Positions 1 through 6,105 of a stretch of DNA of 6,347 nt are shown here, piece after piece. The notes below the pieces were generated by a model. It worked only from the letters and a program-made list of their open reading frames with translations, did no database searches and was not told the DNA's origin. This DNA is from Nitriliruptoraceae bacterium (lineage in GTDB: Bacteria > Actinomycetota > Nitriliruptoria > Nitriliruptorales > Nitriliruptoraceae), in assembly GCA_007131525.1 (NCBI GenBank), contig SLQK01000081.1, forward strand, positions 1 through 6,347, in the 5' to 3' direction. Each line of letters begins with the position of its first letter. The first letter of the stretch is position 1. The translations under genes and the position numbers were made by a program.

Positions 1-1121
<1,121 letters not shown>

Positions 1122-1232
1122 GCCGTCCCTTGACCGCCGTATCGGATGTCGATGTCGGCGTACGATACGTGGTGGCGTGCGGCGGCGCGACCTCACCTAC
1201 GGTGACACCGCCCACCGGCAGGAGACACGACC
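1122..1232. promoter_or_regulatory. Divergent control region between permease and PadR regulator
   Basis: This 111-bp gap must hold promoters for both flanking genes. A perfect 7-bp inverted repeat, CGTATCG (1138-1144) and CGATACG (1163-1169), has 18 bp between its arms. The right arm overlaps a TANNNT-type -10 on each strand: TACGAT (1161-1166) on plus and TATCGT (1167-1162) on minus. A direct repeat GATGTC GATGTC (1145-1156) lies between the arms. TTGACC (1130-1135) resembles a -35 but is 25 bp from the plus-strand -10, too far for normal spacing. TCACC-TAC-GGTGA (1193-1205) is a small further palindrome in what would be the regulator's leader. PadR proteins generally bind inverted repeats in their own or neighbouring promoters, so 1138-1169 is the likely operator. 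That assignment is inference. Confidence 0.5.
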
Positions 1233-1556
1233 GTGGTGCTCGAGGAGTTCCGGCGTGGCGCGGTGCGCCTGCACATCCTCCACCACGCCTGCGAGGGTGA
1301 GATCCACGGCGCCTGGATGCGCGACGAGCTCGCCGAACACGGCCACCACATCTCGCCCGGAACCCTGTACCCGGTGCTGCACCGCATGGAGGCGGACGGG
1401 CTGCTGACCTCACGTGAGGAGGTGGTGGAGGGACGGGTGCGCCGGCTCTACCACGCGACCGACGAGGGGCACCGGGAGCTCGCCGCCTGCCAGCACGCGC
1501 TCGGGGAGCTGGCCCACGAGGTCCTCCCCGACCCAGGCGGCCGGGCCGACGGCTGA
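1233..1556 (+). CDS. PadR-family transcriptional regulator
   Basis: Small DNA-binding regulator of 107 residues, consistent with the short PadR subfamily that is little more than a winged helix plus a C-terminal dimerisation helix. Residues 25-58 carry the family pattern: HGAWMRDEL, then ISPGTLYPVLHRMEADGLL, covering the recognition helix and the start of the wing. Residues 60-80 (EEVVEGRVRRLYHATDEGH) form the wing and the usual 'R.Y..T..G' segment. The GTG start at 1233 is chosen because AGGAG (1220-1224) lies eight bases upstream; a second GTG follows at once at 1236. It is divergent from the amino acid permease and probably represses itself and the permease. The effector is unknown. Its last codons (GGRADG, stop) lie inside the first copy of a 26-bp tandem repeat, so its C-terminus may vary between strains. 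Confidence 0.92.
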   Translation: MVLEEFRRGAVRLHILHHACEGEIHGAWMRDELAEHGHHISPGTLYPVLHRMEADGLLTSREEVVEGRVRRLYHATDEGHRELAACQHALGELAHEVLPDPGGRADG

Positions 1557-1618
1557 CACCAGGCGGCCGGGCCGACGGCTGACACCACGCGGCCAGGCCG
1601 ACGGCTGACACCAGGCGG
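1535..1618. repeat. 26-bp tandem repeat, three copies plus a partial copy
   Basis: Copies lie at 1535-1560, 1561-1586 and 1587-1612, followed by a six-base start of a fourth at 1613-1618. Copies 1 and 2 are identical; copy 3 differs at two positions (its second and ninth bases). Each unit starts AGGCGGCC or a near variant and ends GGCTGACACC. Copy 1 contains the final codons and TGA stop of the PadR regulator, and copies 2 and 3 lie after it, so the repeat is a tandem duplication of the gene's 3' end. The unit length is not a multiple of three. Replication slippage in GC-rich DNA is the simplest cause. Confidence 0.9.
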
Positions 1619-1628
1619 CAGCGCCGCC
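1614..1628. terminator. Possible bidirectional terminator hairpin
   Basis: GGCGGC-AGC-GCCGCC is a perfect 6-bp, all-GC stem with a three-base loop. It sits between the convergent ends of the PadR regulator and the purine nucleoside phosphorylase. There is no T tract on either side, as is common for terminator-like hairpins in high-GC actinobacteria. Because it partly overlaps the remnant fourth copy of the tandem repeat, it could also be a by-product of that repeat. Termination activity is inferred only. Confidence 0.35.
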
Positions 1629-1633
1629 AGCGC

Positions 1634-2359
1634 TCAGCGCATCCGCGCGGTGTCGCGGAGCAGCCCGTCCAGGGCGATGTCGACCATGTCGTCGAAGGTG
1701 CGCTCCCGCTCATCGGAGGAGGTCTGCTCGCCCGACAGGATGTGATCGCTGACCGTGAGCACCGTGAGCGCCCGCACGCCGTGCTCGGCGGCGACCCCGT
1801 AGATCCCCGCCGCCTCCATCTCCACCGCCAGGACCCCCATCCCCCGCATCGTCTCCACCAGGGTGTCGCGGGGGTCGTAGAACAGGTCGGCGCTGTGCAC
1901 GTTGCCGATGGCCACGGCGTGGTCGCGGGCCTCGGCGGCCTCCGCGGCGGCGCGCAGGAGCTGGAAGTCCGCCGTGGCCGCGAAGTCCAGCCCCGCGTAG
2001 CGGGCGCGGTTCACACCGGAGTCGGTGCAGGCCCCGACGGCCAGCACGATGTCGCGCAGGGCGAGCCCCTCCTGGACCGCCCCGCAGGAGCCGACCCGCA
2101 CCAGCCGCTGCACGCCGTACTCACGGACCAGCTCGGTGGTGTAGATCGAGGCCGACGGGATCCCCATCCCGGTCCCGAGCACCGAGATCGGCATCCCCTG
2201 GTAGCTCCCGGTGAACGCCAGCGCACCCCGGACCTCGTTGACCTGCTCGGGGTCGTCGAAGCACCGCTCGGCGATGTGGCGGGCTCGCCGCGGATCGCCG
2301 GGGAGCAGGACGGTGTCGGCGAACTGACCGGGAGCGGCTGACAGGTGCGGGGTCGCCAT
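1634..2359 (-). CDS. deoD: Purine nucleoside phosphorylase, DeoD (hexameric) type
   Basis: Cytoplasmic enzyme that splits purine ribo- and deoxyribonucleosides with phosphate, giving free base plus (deoxy)ribose-1-phosphate for purine salvage. The 241-residue length matches the E. coli-type hexameric enzyme, and motifs align along its whole length: MATPH at the start (His5, contributed to the neighbouring subunit's active site), PGDP with Arg25, VRG with Arg44, RVGSCGA (Arg88, Ser91, phosphate contacts), VEMEAAGIYGVAA (Glu180, Met181, Glu182, ribose and base contacts) and VSDHI with Asp205, the general acid. All expected catalytic residues are present. The ATG at 2359 is preferred over upstream in-frame codons because the homology starts exactly there and GAGG lies seven bases upstream. 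It converges on the PadR regulator and diverges from the sirtuin. Identification is very secure. Confidence 0.97.
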   Translation of the reverse strand: MATPHLSAAPGQFADTVLLPGDPRRARHIAERCFDDPEQVNEVRGALAFTGSYQGMPISVLGTGMGIPSASIYTTELVREYGVQRLVRVGSCGAVQEGLALRDIVLAVGACTDSGVNRARYAGLDFAATADFQLLRAAAEAAEARDHAVAIGNVHSADLFYDPRDTLVETMRGMGVLAVEMEAAGIYGVAAEHGVRALTVLTVSDHILSGEQTSSDERERTFDDMVDIALDGLLRDTARMR

Positions 2360-2468
2360 GAGTGACCTCGGAGGTGGCTGCGACGGCGGGCAGGTCACCG
2401 AGTCAAGCAGCCGCGGGCCCACCGCGCCGCCGGCTCGCCTACCTTGCCCACAAGGAGGCGACGACATC
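2360..2468. promoter_or_regulatory. Divergent control region between deoD and sirtuin
   Basis: The 109-bp gap carries a perfect 7-bp inverted repeat, GTGACCT (2362-2368) and AGGTCAC (2392-2398). A tighter palindrome ACCTC-G-GAGGT (2365-2375) overlaps the left arm. These cover the deoD ribosome-binding site and leader, so they could act as an operator or as an RNA structure on the deoD transcript. For deoD, TTGACT (2408-2403 on minus) resembles a -35, but no good -10 follows at normal spacing. For the sirtuin, TACCTT (2440-2445) fits a TANNNT -10 without a clear -35. AAGGAGG (2452-2458) is the sirtuin's ribosome-binding site. Promoter positions are tentative. Confidence 0.4.
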
Positions 2469-3269
2469 GTGGATGCACAGCGACGACCCGGGGAACCGCA
2501 CCTCGATGCGGAGGTGATCCAGGCCGTGGCGGCCCGGATCCGCGACGCCGACGTGGTCGTCGCGCTGACGGGTGCCGGGGTGTCCACGGCCTCGGGCATC
2601 CCGGACTACCGCGGGCCGCAGGGGGTGTGGACCAAGGACCCCAGCGCCCAACGGTACGTGTCGATCGACGCCTACCTCGGCGACGACGAGGTCCGTCGGG
2701 AAGCCTGGCGTCGGCGGGCGGCCGAACCGACCTGGCAGGCCGAACCGAACGACGGCCACCTGGCGCTCGCGGAGCTCGAGCGCCTCGAGCGACTGACCGC
2801 CCTGATCACCCAGAACGTCGACGGGTTGCACCTGCTGGCGGGCAGCTCGCCCGGCCGGGTGATCGAGATCCACGGCACGGTGCGGGAGGTCATGTGCCTG
2901 TCGTGTGACCGGCGCCAGCCCGCGGTCCCGGTCATCGAGCGGGTCCGCGCCGGCGACCACGATCCCCGTTGCGCGGACTGCGGCGGCATCCTCAAGAGCG
3001 CCACGGTGTCCTTCGGCCAGTCCCTGGACCCGGCGCTGCTCCAGCGGGCCCACGATGTGACCATGGCTGCCGACGTGTTCCTGGCCGTGGGCAGCTCGCT
3101 GACCGTGCACCCGGTGGCGCTGCTGCCCCGCACAGCGATCGAGGCCGGCGCGCTGGTCGTGATCATCAACGCCGAGCCCACGCCCTACGACGACCGTGCC
3201 GACGTGGTGCTGCGGACCGACGCGGGCACGGCGCTCACGCGTCTCGTGGCCGAGGTCCGCTCAGCCTGA
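2469..3269 (+). CDS. Sirtuin (Sir2-family NAD-dependent protein deacylase)
   Basis: Removes acyl groups from protein lysines using NAD, releasing nicotinamide and O-acyl-ADP-ribose; cytoplasmic. The 266-residue protein has the full Sir2 core: TGAGVSTASGIPDYRGPQG (34-52, NAD site), TQNVDGLH (114-121), the catalytic His135 in EIHGT, a zinc ribbon with Cys143/Cys146 (CLSC) and Cys168/Cys171 (CADC), then AVGSSLTVHP and INAEPTPYD for NAD binding. The Ala-Tyr-Arg pattern that marks SIRT5-like desuccinylases is not seen. The DYRGPQGVW...DP segment resembles a sirtuin group common in actinobacteria. The GTG start at 2469 is chosen because AAGGAGG lies ten bases upstream; an in-frame ATG at 2358 would overlap the deoD start and add a low-complexity, non-homologous 37 residues. 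Its stop overlaps that of the convergent SDR gene by nine bases. Confidence 0.95.
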   Translation: MDAQRRPGEPHLDAEVIQAVAARIRDADVVVALTGAGVSTASGIPDYRGPQGVWTKDPSAQRYVSIDAYLGDDEVRREAWRRRAAEPTWQAEPNDGHLALAELERLERLTALITQNVDGLHLLAGSSPGRVIEIHGTVREVMCLSCDRRQPAVPVIERVRAGDHDPRCADCGGILKSATVSFGQSLDPALLQRAHDVTMAADVFLAVGSSLTVHPVALLPRTAIEAGALVVIINAEPTPYDDRADVVLRTDAGTALTRLVAEVRSA

Positions 3270-3914
3270 GGCGGCCACCACCTCGGCGATCGCGTCGTCG
3301 ATCGGGGTGTCGCCGCTGATCAGCTCGAAGGTCGCGCCCACGGTGGCGTCGTCGGCGAGGCAGCGGGCCAGCACCGCGGCGACATCCTCACGGGGGATCG
3401 TGCCCCGGGTCTCGAGCCGTGGGATCCCGACCTGCACCCGGCCGGTGCCGGGCTCGTGGGTGAGACCGCCGGGGCGCACGATCGTGGCCGCGAGCCCGCT
3501 GGTGGCCAGGATCCGATCACGGGCGTGCATGGCGGCGAGGTAGTGCCGGATCCGCTCGTTGCCGCGGAGCGGGTCGTCGGCGGCCATCGAGGACAGCATC
3601 ACGAAGCGGTCGACGCCGGCCGCCCGGCAGGCGTCGATGATCCGGACCGCGCCGTGGAGGTCGACCCGCAGCGTCGCATCCGGACCCGTCTTCGACCCGG
3701 AGCCGGCGCAGAACGCGACCGCGTCCACCCCGTCGACCACGCCGTCGAGGTCGCCCTCGAGGTCACCGACGACCACGCTGGCACCCAGCTCCTCCAGGGC
3801 GGCGGCCTGGGCGGGGTCGCGGACCATGGCCCGGACCGCGACTTCGTCGGCCAGCAGCTGGCGGACCAGGGCGTTGCCCGTCCCCTTCGTCGAGCCGATC
3901 ACCAGGACCTGCAC
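3261..3914 (-). CDS. Atypical SDR-family NAD(P)-binding protein
   Basis: 217-residue Rossmann-fold protein of the NAD(P)H-binding / NmrA-like atypical short-chain dehydrogenase group. The N-terminal VLVIGSTKGTG (residues 3-13) is the nucleotide-binding turn, with Lys10 where the second Gly of GATGxxG usually sits. Arg32 after the second strand suggests NADP preference. VVGDLEG (48-54) and FVMLSSMAA (104-112) follow the family order, and SGLAATIVRPGGLT (139-152) is its usual C-terminal signature. The YxxxK pair reads Y125-LAA-M129, so the lysine is absent, and dehydrogenase activity is doubtful. It may act as an NAD(P) sensor, isomerase or flavin reductase-like protein. The GTG start at 3914 is preferred over the ATG at 3938: AAGGAG lies six bases before the GTG, the ATG has no such site, and strand 1 begins just after the GTG. 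Substrate is unknown. Confidence 0.88.
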   Translation of the reverse strand: MQVLVIGSTKGTGNALVRQLLADEVAVRAMVRDPAQAAALEELGASVVVGDLEGDLDGVVDGVDAVAFCAGSGSKTGPDATLRVDLHGAVRIIDACRAAGVDRFVMLSSMAADDPLRGNERIRHYLAAMHARDRILATSGLAATIVRPGGLTHEPGTGRVQVGIPRLETRGTIPREDVAAVLARCLADDATVGATFELISGDTPIDDAIAEVVAASG

Positions 3915-4050
3915 CGCGCGCTCCTTCGTCGGGGTCATCCGCTGCCGGGGCCGTGGGACCATGTGGGAAGCTGCGCGGTGTCCTGGGTGTTGTCGTCGGA
4001 CGGGCGCGGGCTCGATCCTCCGACCCGGTGACGCGAGGATAGGAGCGCAG
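3915..4050. promoter_or_regulatory. Divergent intergenic region, SDR gene and flavoprotein
   Basis: 136 bp between two divergent starts, so promoters for both should lie here. I find no convincing -35/-10 pair on either strand: TTGTCG (3990-3995) is -35-like but lacks a partner at 16-18 bp. ATCCTC (4015-4020) and GAGGAT (4035-4040) form a 6-bp inverted repeat with a 14-base loop immediately before the flavoprotein's ribosome-binding site AGGAG (4041-4045). CTCCTT at 3921-3926 is the minus-strand ribosome-binding site of the SDR gene. No coding sequence is seen in the gap. Confidence 0.3.
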
Positions 4051-5496
4051 GTGGCACGCAGGGACCTGATCGTGGTGGGCGGCGGGACCGCCGGACTGGT
4101 GGCGGCGATCGGCGCCGCCAGCCAGGGCGCGGCCGTCACCCTGGTCGAACGCGAGCGGACCGGCGGGGACTGCCTGTGGACCGGCTGCGTGCCCTCCAAG
4201 GCGCTGCTGGCCGCGGCGTCGGCCGCCCACACCGCCCGGCACAGCAGCCACCTCGGCGTCCACACCGGCCGGGTCACGGTCGACCTCGCCGAGGTCATGG
4301 GCCACGTCCGCGGGGCGATCAGCGCGATCGAGCCCCACGACAGCCCGGACCGGCTCCGAGCCGACGGCGTCGAGGTGCTCCACGGCGAGGCGCGGTTCGT
4401 GGCCGATGACGCGGTCGCCGTCGATGGCCGCCGGCTGCGCTTCCGCCGCGCCATGGTGGCCACCGGTGCCGCGCCGGTGCTGCCGCCGATCGACGGGCTC
4501 GCCGACGCGGCGCCGCTGACCACCGACACCATCTGGGAGCTGGAGGAGCTGCCGCCGCGGCTGGTGGTGCTCGGCGGGGGGCCGATCGGCTGCGAGCTGG
4601 GACAGGCCTTCGCCCGGCTCGGCGCCGAGGTGACCATCGTGGAACTGGAGCCACGGCTGCTCCCCCGCGAGGAACCCGAGGCCAGCGAGGCCGTCCGGGC
4701 GGCGCTCGTCCGCGAGGGTGTGGACGTGCGCACCGGGGCCCGCGCCGCCGGCGTGACACCGTCACCCGATGGCCGCGGCGGGTGGCGGCTGGCCCTGCAC
4801 CGCGCGGGCGCTCCCGCCGACGAGGTGGCCTTCGACCGGATCCTGGTCGCCGTGGGCCGACGCCCGCGGACCGCCGACCTCGGCCTCGACACCGCGGGCA
4901 TCGAGGTGGACGACCGCGGCGCGGTCGTGGTGGACGACCGCCTGCGCACCACCAACCCGCGGGTCTCCGCCGGCGGCGACGTCACCGCCCTGCTGCCCTT
5001 CACCCACGTCGCGGCGATCCACGGCGCGACCGTGGTGCAGAACGCCCTGTTCGGGTTGCGCGCCCGGGTCGACCACGAGCGGATCCCCTGGGTCACCTTC
5101 ACCGACCCCGAGGTGGGCCGGGTGGGGCTCAGCGTCGCCGAGGCGCGGGAACGCTACGGGCCCGGCATCAGGGTCCGACGCACGCCCCACACCGAGGTGG
5201 ATCGGGCCTGGGCCGAGGCCCGGACCGACGGGTTCGCGCAGCTGGTCGGCGATCCCAAGGGCCGCCTGGTCGGGGCGAGCGTCGTCGGGCCCCGCGCCGG
5301 CGAGACCATCGGGGAGCTCGTCGCCTGGCACCAGCAAGGCACGACGCTGTCGGCGATCGCGCGGAGGTCCACCCACGCCTACCCGACCTGGAGCGACGAC
5401 ATCGCCACTGCCTCGCTGACGGAGCTGCGCGCGACGCTGGCGCGGCTCCGCCCGGCGACACGGGCCCTGCTGTGGGCCCGGCGCCTGCGCCGCTGA
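4051..5496 (+). CDS. FAD-dependent pyridine nucleotide-disulfide oxidoreductase (mercuric reductase / lipoamide dehydrogenase-like)
   Basis: Class I flavoprotein disulfide reductase of 481 residues, cytoplasmic, expected to pass electrons from NAD(P)H through FAD to a redox disulfide. Domains in order: FAD fold with GGGTAG (10-15) and Glu33; redox pair C41-LWTG-C46 in GGDCLWTGCVPSK; MVATGAAP (135-142); NAD(P) fold with GGGPIG (175-180) ending at Glu198; the GGD of the second FAD contact (near 310); and a C-terminal dimerisation domain. In the C-terminal active site, HAYPTWSD (442-449), Tyr444 and Asp449 stand where lipoamide dehydrogenase has its catalytic His and Glu. No N-terminal metal-binding domain and no C-terminal Cys pair are present, so it is neither a standard lipoamide dehydrogenase nor a full MerA. 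The GTG start at 4051 has AGGAG five bases upstream, and the FAD strand follows directly. The last residues are Arg-rich. Substrate is unknown. Confidence 0.92.
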   Translation: MARRDLIVVGGGTAGLVAAIGAASQGAAVTLVERERTGGDCLWTGCVPSKALLAAASAAHTARHSSHLGVHTGRVTVDLAEVMGHVRGAISAIEPHDSPDRLRADGVEVLHGEARFVADDAVAVDGRRLRFRRAMVATGAAPVLPPIDGLADAAPLTTDTIWELEELPPRLVVLGGGPIGCELGQAFARLGAEVTIVELEPRLLPREEPEASEAVRAALVREGVDVRTGARAAGVTPSPDGRGGWRLALHRAGAPADEVAFDRILVAVGRRPRTADLGLDTAGIEVDDRGAVVVDDRLRTTNPRVSAGGDVTALLPFTHVAAIHGATVVQNALFGLRARVDHERIPWVTFTDPEVGRVGLSVAEARERYGPGIRVRRTPHTEVDRAWAEARTDGFAQLVGDPKGRLVGASVVGPRAGETIGELVAWHQQGTTLSAIARRSTHAYPTWSDDIATASLTELRATLARLRPATRALLWARRLRR

Positions 5497-5510
5497 CCCG
5501 GCGCCAGCCA

Positions 5511-5526
5511 CCGGTCCCCCGACCGG
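5511..5526. terminator. GC hairpin between flavoprotein and cytochrome genes
   Basis: CCGGTC-CCCC-GACCGG is a perfect 6-bp stem with a four-base loop, 14 bases after the flavoprotein stop codon. It has no T tract, so termination is plausible but not certain. It also occupies the place where the -35 of the downstream cytochrome promoter would fall, and GACCGG recurs as a direct repeat at 5535-5540, so it might instead be a protein-binding site. Confidence 0.45.
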
Positions 5527-5528
5527 AC

Positions 5529-5542
5529 TATCGTGACCGGCA
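5529..5542 (+). promoter_or_regulatory. Candidate leaderless promoter (-10) of the cytochrome gene
   Basis: TATCGT (5529-5534) matches the actinobacterial -10 pattern TANNNT and is followed by exactly seven bases before the ATG at 5542, so transcription would begin at the start codon itself. No ribosome-binding site precedes either possible start, which agrees with a leaderless message. The -35 region is poor in consensus and overlaps the upstream hairpin. Confidence 0.55.
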
Positions 5543-5931
5543 TGCGTCAGCCTGCTCCCGGGACCAGCCGAGCCGCCCGCGTCTCGGCGGCGGTGTGGCT
5601 GGTGGCCGTCGGCCTGCTGGCGGCCGTGCTCAGCGGCTGTGGGGCCGAGGCGGAGGCGGATGGGCGGGCGCTGTTCGCGACCAACTGCGCCGTCTGCCAC
5701 GGCGCTGCCGGCGAGGGGACCGAGCAGGGCCCGTCGCTGCTGGACGCGCGCTACCTCCCCGACCAGCTCAGCGACGCCGAGATGGCCGCAGGGATCCGCA
5801 ACGGCGTGCCGGAGCGCGAGTTCGAGTTCGGCCCGATGCCCGGCTTCCCACGCTTCGAGGACGATGACCTCGACGCGGTCGTCGAGGTGGTGCGCGAGCT
5901 GCAACGCGAGGCGGGACTGCTGGAACCCTGA
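5542..5931 (+). CDS. Lipoprotein c-type cytochrome (single haem)
   Basis: Small extracytoplasmic electron-transfer protein, 129 residues from the ATG at 5542. A basic N-terminus (Arg2, Arg10, Arg13) and a hydrophobic stretch (14-30) lead to the lipobox LSGC, so Cys33 would be lipidated and the protein anchored on the outer face of the membrane. The mature part has one haem-attachment motif C49-AVC-H53, with GPSLLDARYLP after it, and Met99 in GPMPGF is the probable sixth haem ligand, as in class I cytochromes c. The acidic segment FEDDDLDAVVEVVRELQ forms the last helix. A GTG at 5533 would add three residues; the ATG is preferred because a TANNNT -10 lies seven bases upstream of it. Its redox partner, possibly a cytochrome oxidase or other membrane complex, is not in the window. 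Confidence 0.92.
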   Translation: MRQPAPGTSRAARVSAAVWLVAVGLLAAVLSGCGAEAEADGRALFATNCAVCHGAAGEGTEQGPSLLDARYLPDQLSDAEMAAGIRNGVPEREFEFGPMPGFPRFEDDDLDAVVEVVRELQREAGLLEP

Positions 5932-5955
5932 CGGGCCGGCGGGAGGCCGTAGCAT
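5928..5955 (+). promoter_or_regulatory. Candidate promoter of tRNA-Arg
   Basis: CTGACG (5928-5933) as -35 and TAGCAT (5950-5955) as -10 are separated by 16 bp, placing transcription start just before the tRNA at 5966. The -35 overlaps the TGA stop of the cytochrome gene. Match to consensus is moderate, but position and spacing are good. Confidence 0.5.
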
Positions 5956-5965
5956 GCGCCGCCGA

Positions 5966-6042
5966 GCGCCCGTAGCTCAGCTGGATAGAGCACCGGACTT
6001 CTAATCCGACGGTCGCAGGTTCGAATCCTGCCGGGCGCGCCA
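5966..6042 (+). tRNA. tRNA-Arg, anticodon TCT, CCA encoded
   Basis: A complete cloverleaf can be drawn. Acceptor stem GCGCCCG (5966-5972) pairs fully with CGGGCGC (6032-6038), followed by discriminator G and encoded CCA (6040-6042). The D arm is GCTC...GAGC. The anticodon loop CTTCTAA gives anticodon TCT, which reads AGA (and possibly AGG), rare arginine codons in such GC-rich genes. The T arm is GCAGG-TTCGAAT-CCTGC with a perfect 5-bp stem. The one mismatch seen is at the outer end of the anticodon stem (C-A). No att-like duplication of its 3' end is visible before the window ends. Confidence 0.97.
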
Positions 6043-6069
6043 CCGCGTCCGCGAGCCTGCCGACCGGCG

Positions 6070-6098
6070 GCGCCCGTCACGGCGCGCTCGCCGGAGCG
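6070..6098. terminator. Two small hairpins between the tRNA and the convergent membrane-protein gene
   Basis: GCGCC-CGTCAC-GGCGC (6070-6085) and CGCTC-GCCG-GAGCG (6085-6098) are perfect 5-bp stems sharing one base at their join, so they would be alternatives or neighbours. They lie in the 63-bp gap between two convergent transcription units, where a bidirectional terminator is expected. There is no T tract, and short stems are frequent by chance at this GC content. Confidence 0.3.
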
Positions 6099-6105
6099 AC
6101 CCCGA

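Noticed and set aside
1172..1300. A possible leader peptide upstream of the PadR gene, starting at a GTG seven bases or less from the -10
   Set aside because: The frame overlaps the PadR coding sequence out of phase, is not a recognisable attenuator, and the PadR start has its own good ribosome-binding site.
1535..1618. The 26-bp repeats as a CRISPR array
   Set aside because: The units abut directly with no spacers and include coding sequence of the PadR gene, so they are a simple tandem repeat.
2358..2468. N-terminal extension of the sirtuin from an ATG at 2358
   Set aside because: It would overlap the deoD start codon and add a low-complexity stretch, while a strong AAGGAGG precedes the GTG at 2469 next to the family's usual beginning.
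3915..5102. Upstream extension of the SDR frame to 613 residues on the minus strand
   Set aside because: The extension is antisense to the flavoprotein, is Ser/Arg/Thr-rich without homology, and the true start at 3914 has a strong ribosome-binding site.
4762..5955. A 397-codon minus-strand frame opposite the flavoprotein and cytochrome
   Set aside because: Both genes on the plus strand have complete motifs; the antisense translation has no recognisable domain and a composition typical of shadow frames.
5751..6080. Short frames over the tRNA (one reading GRIRTCDRRIRSPVLYPAEL, another ending VAQLDRAPDF)
   Set aside because: These are translations of the tRNA-Arg gene and its antisense, a well-known source of spurious protein annotations.
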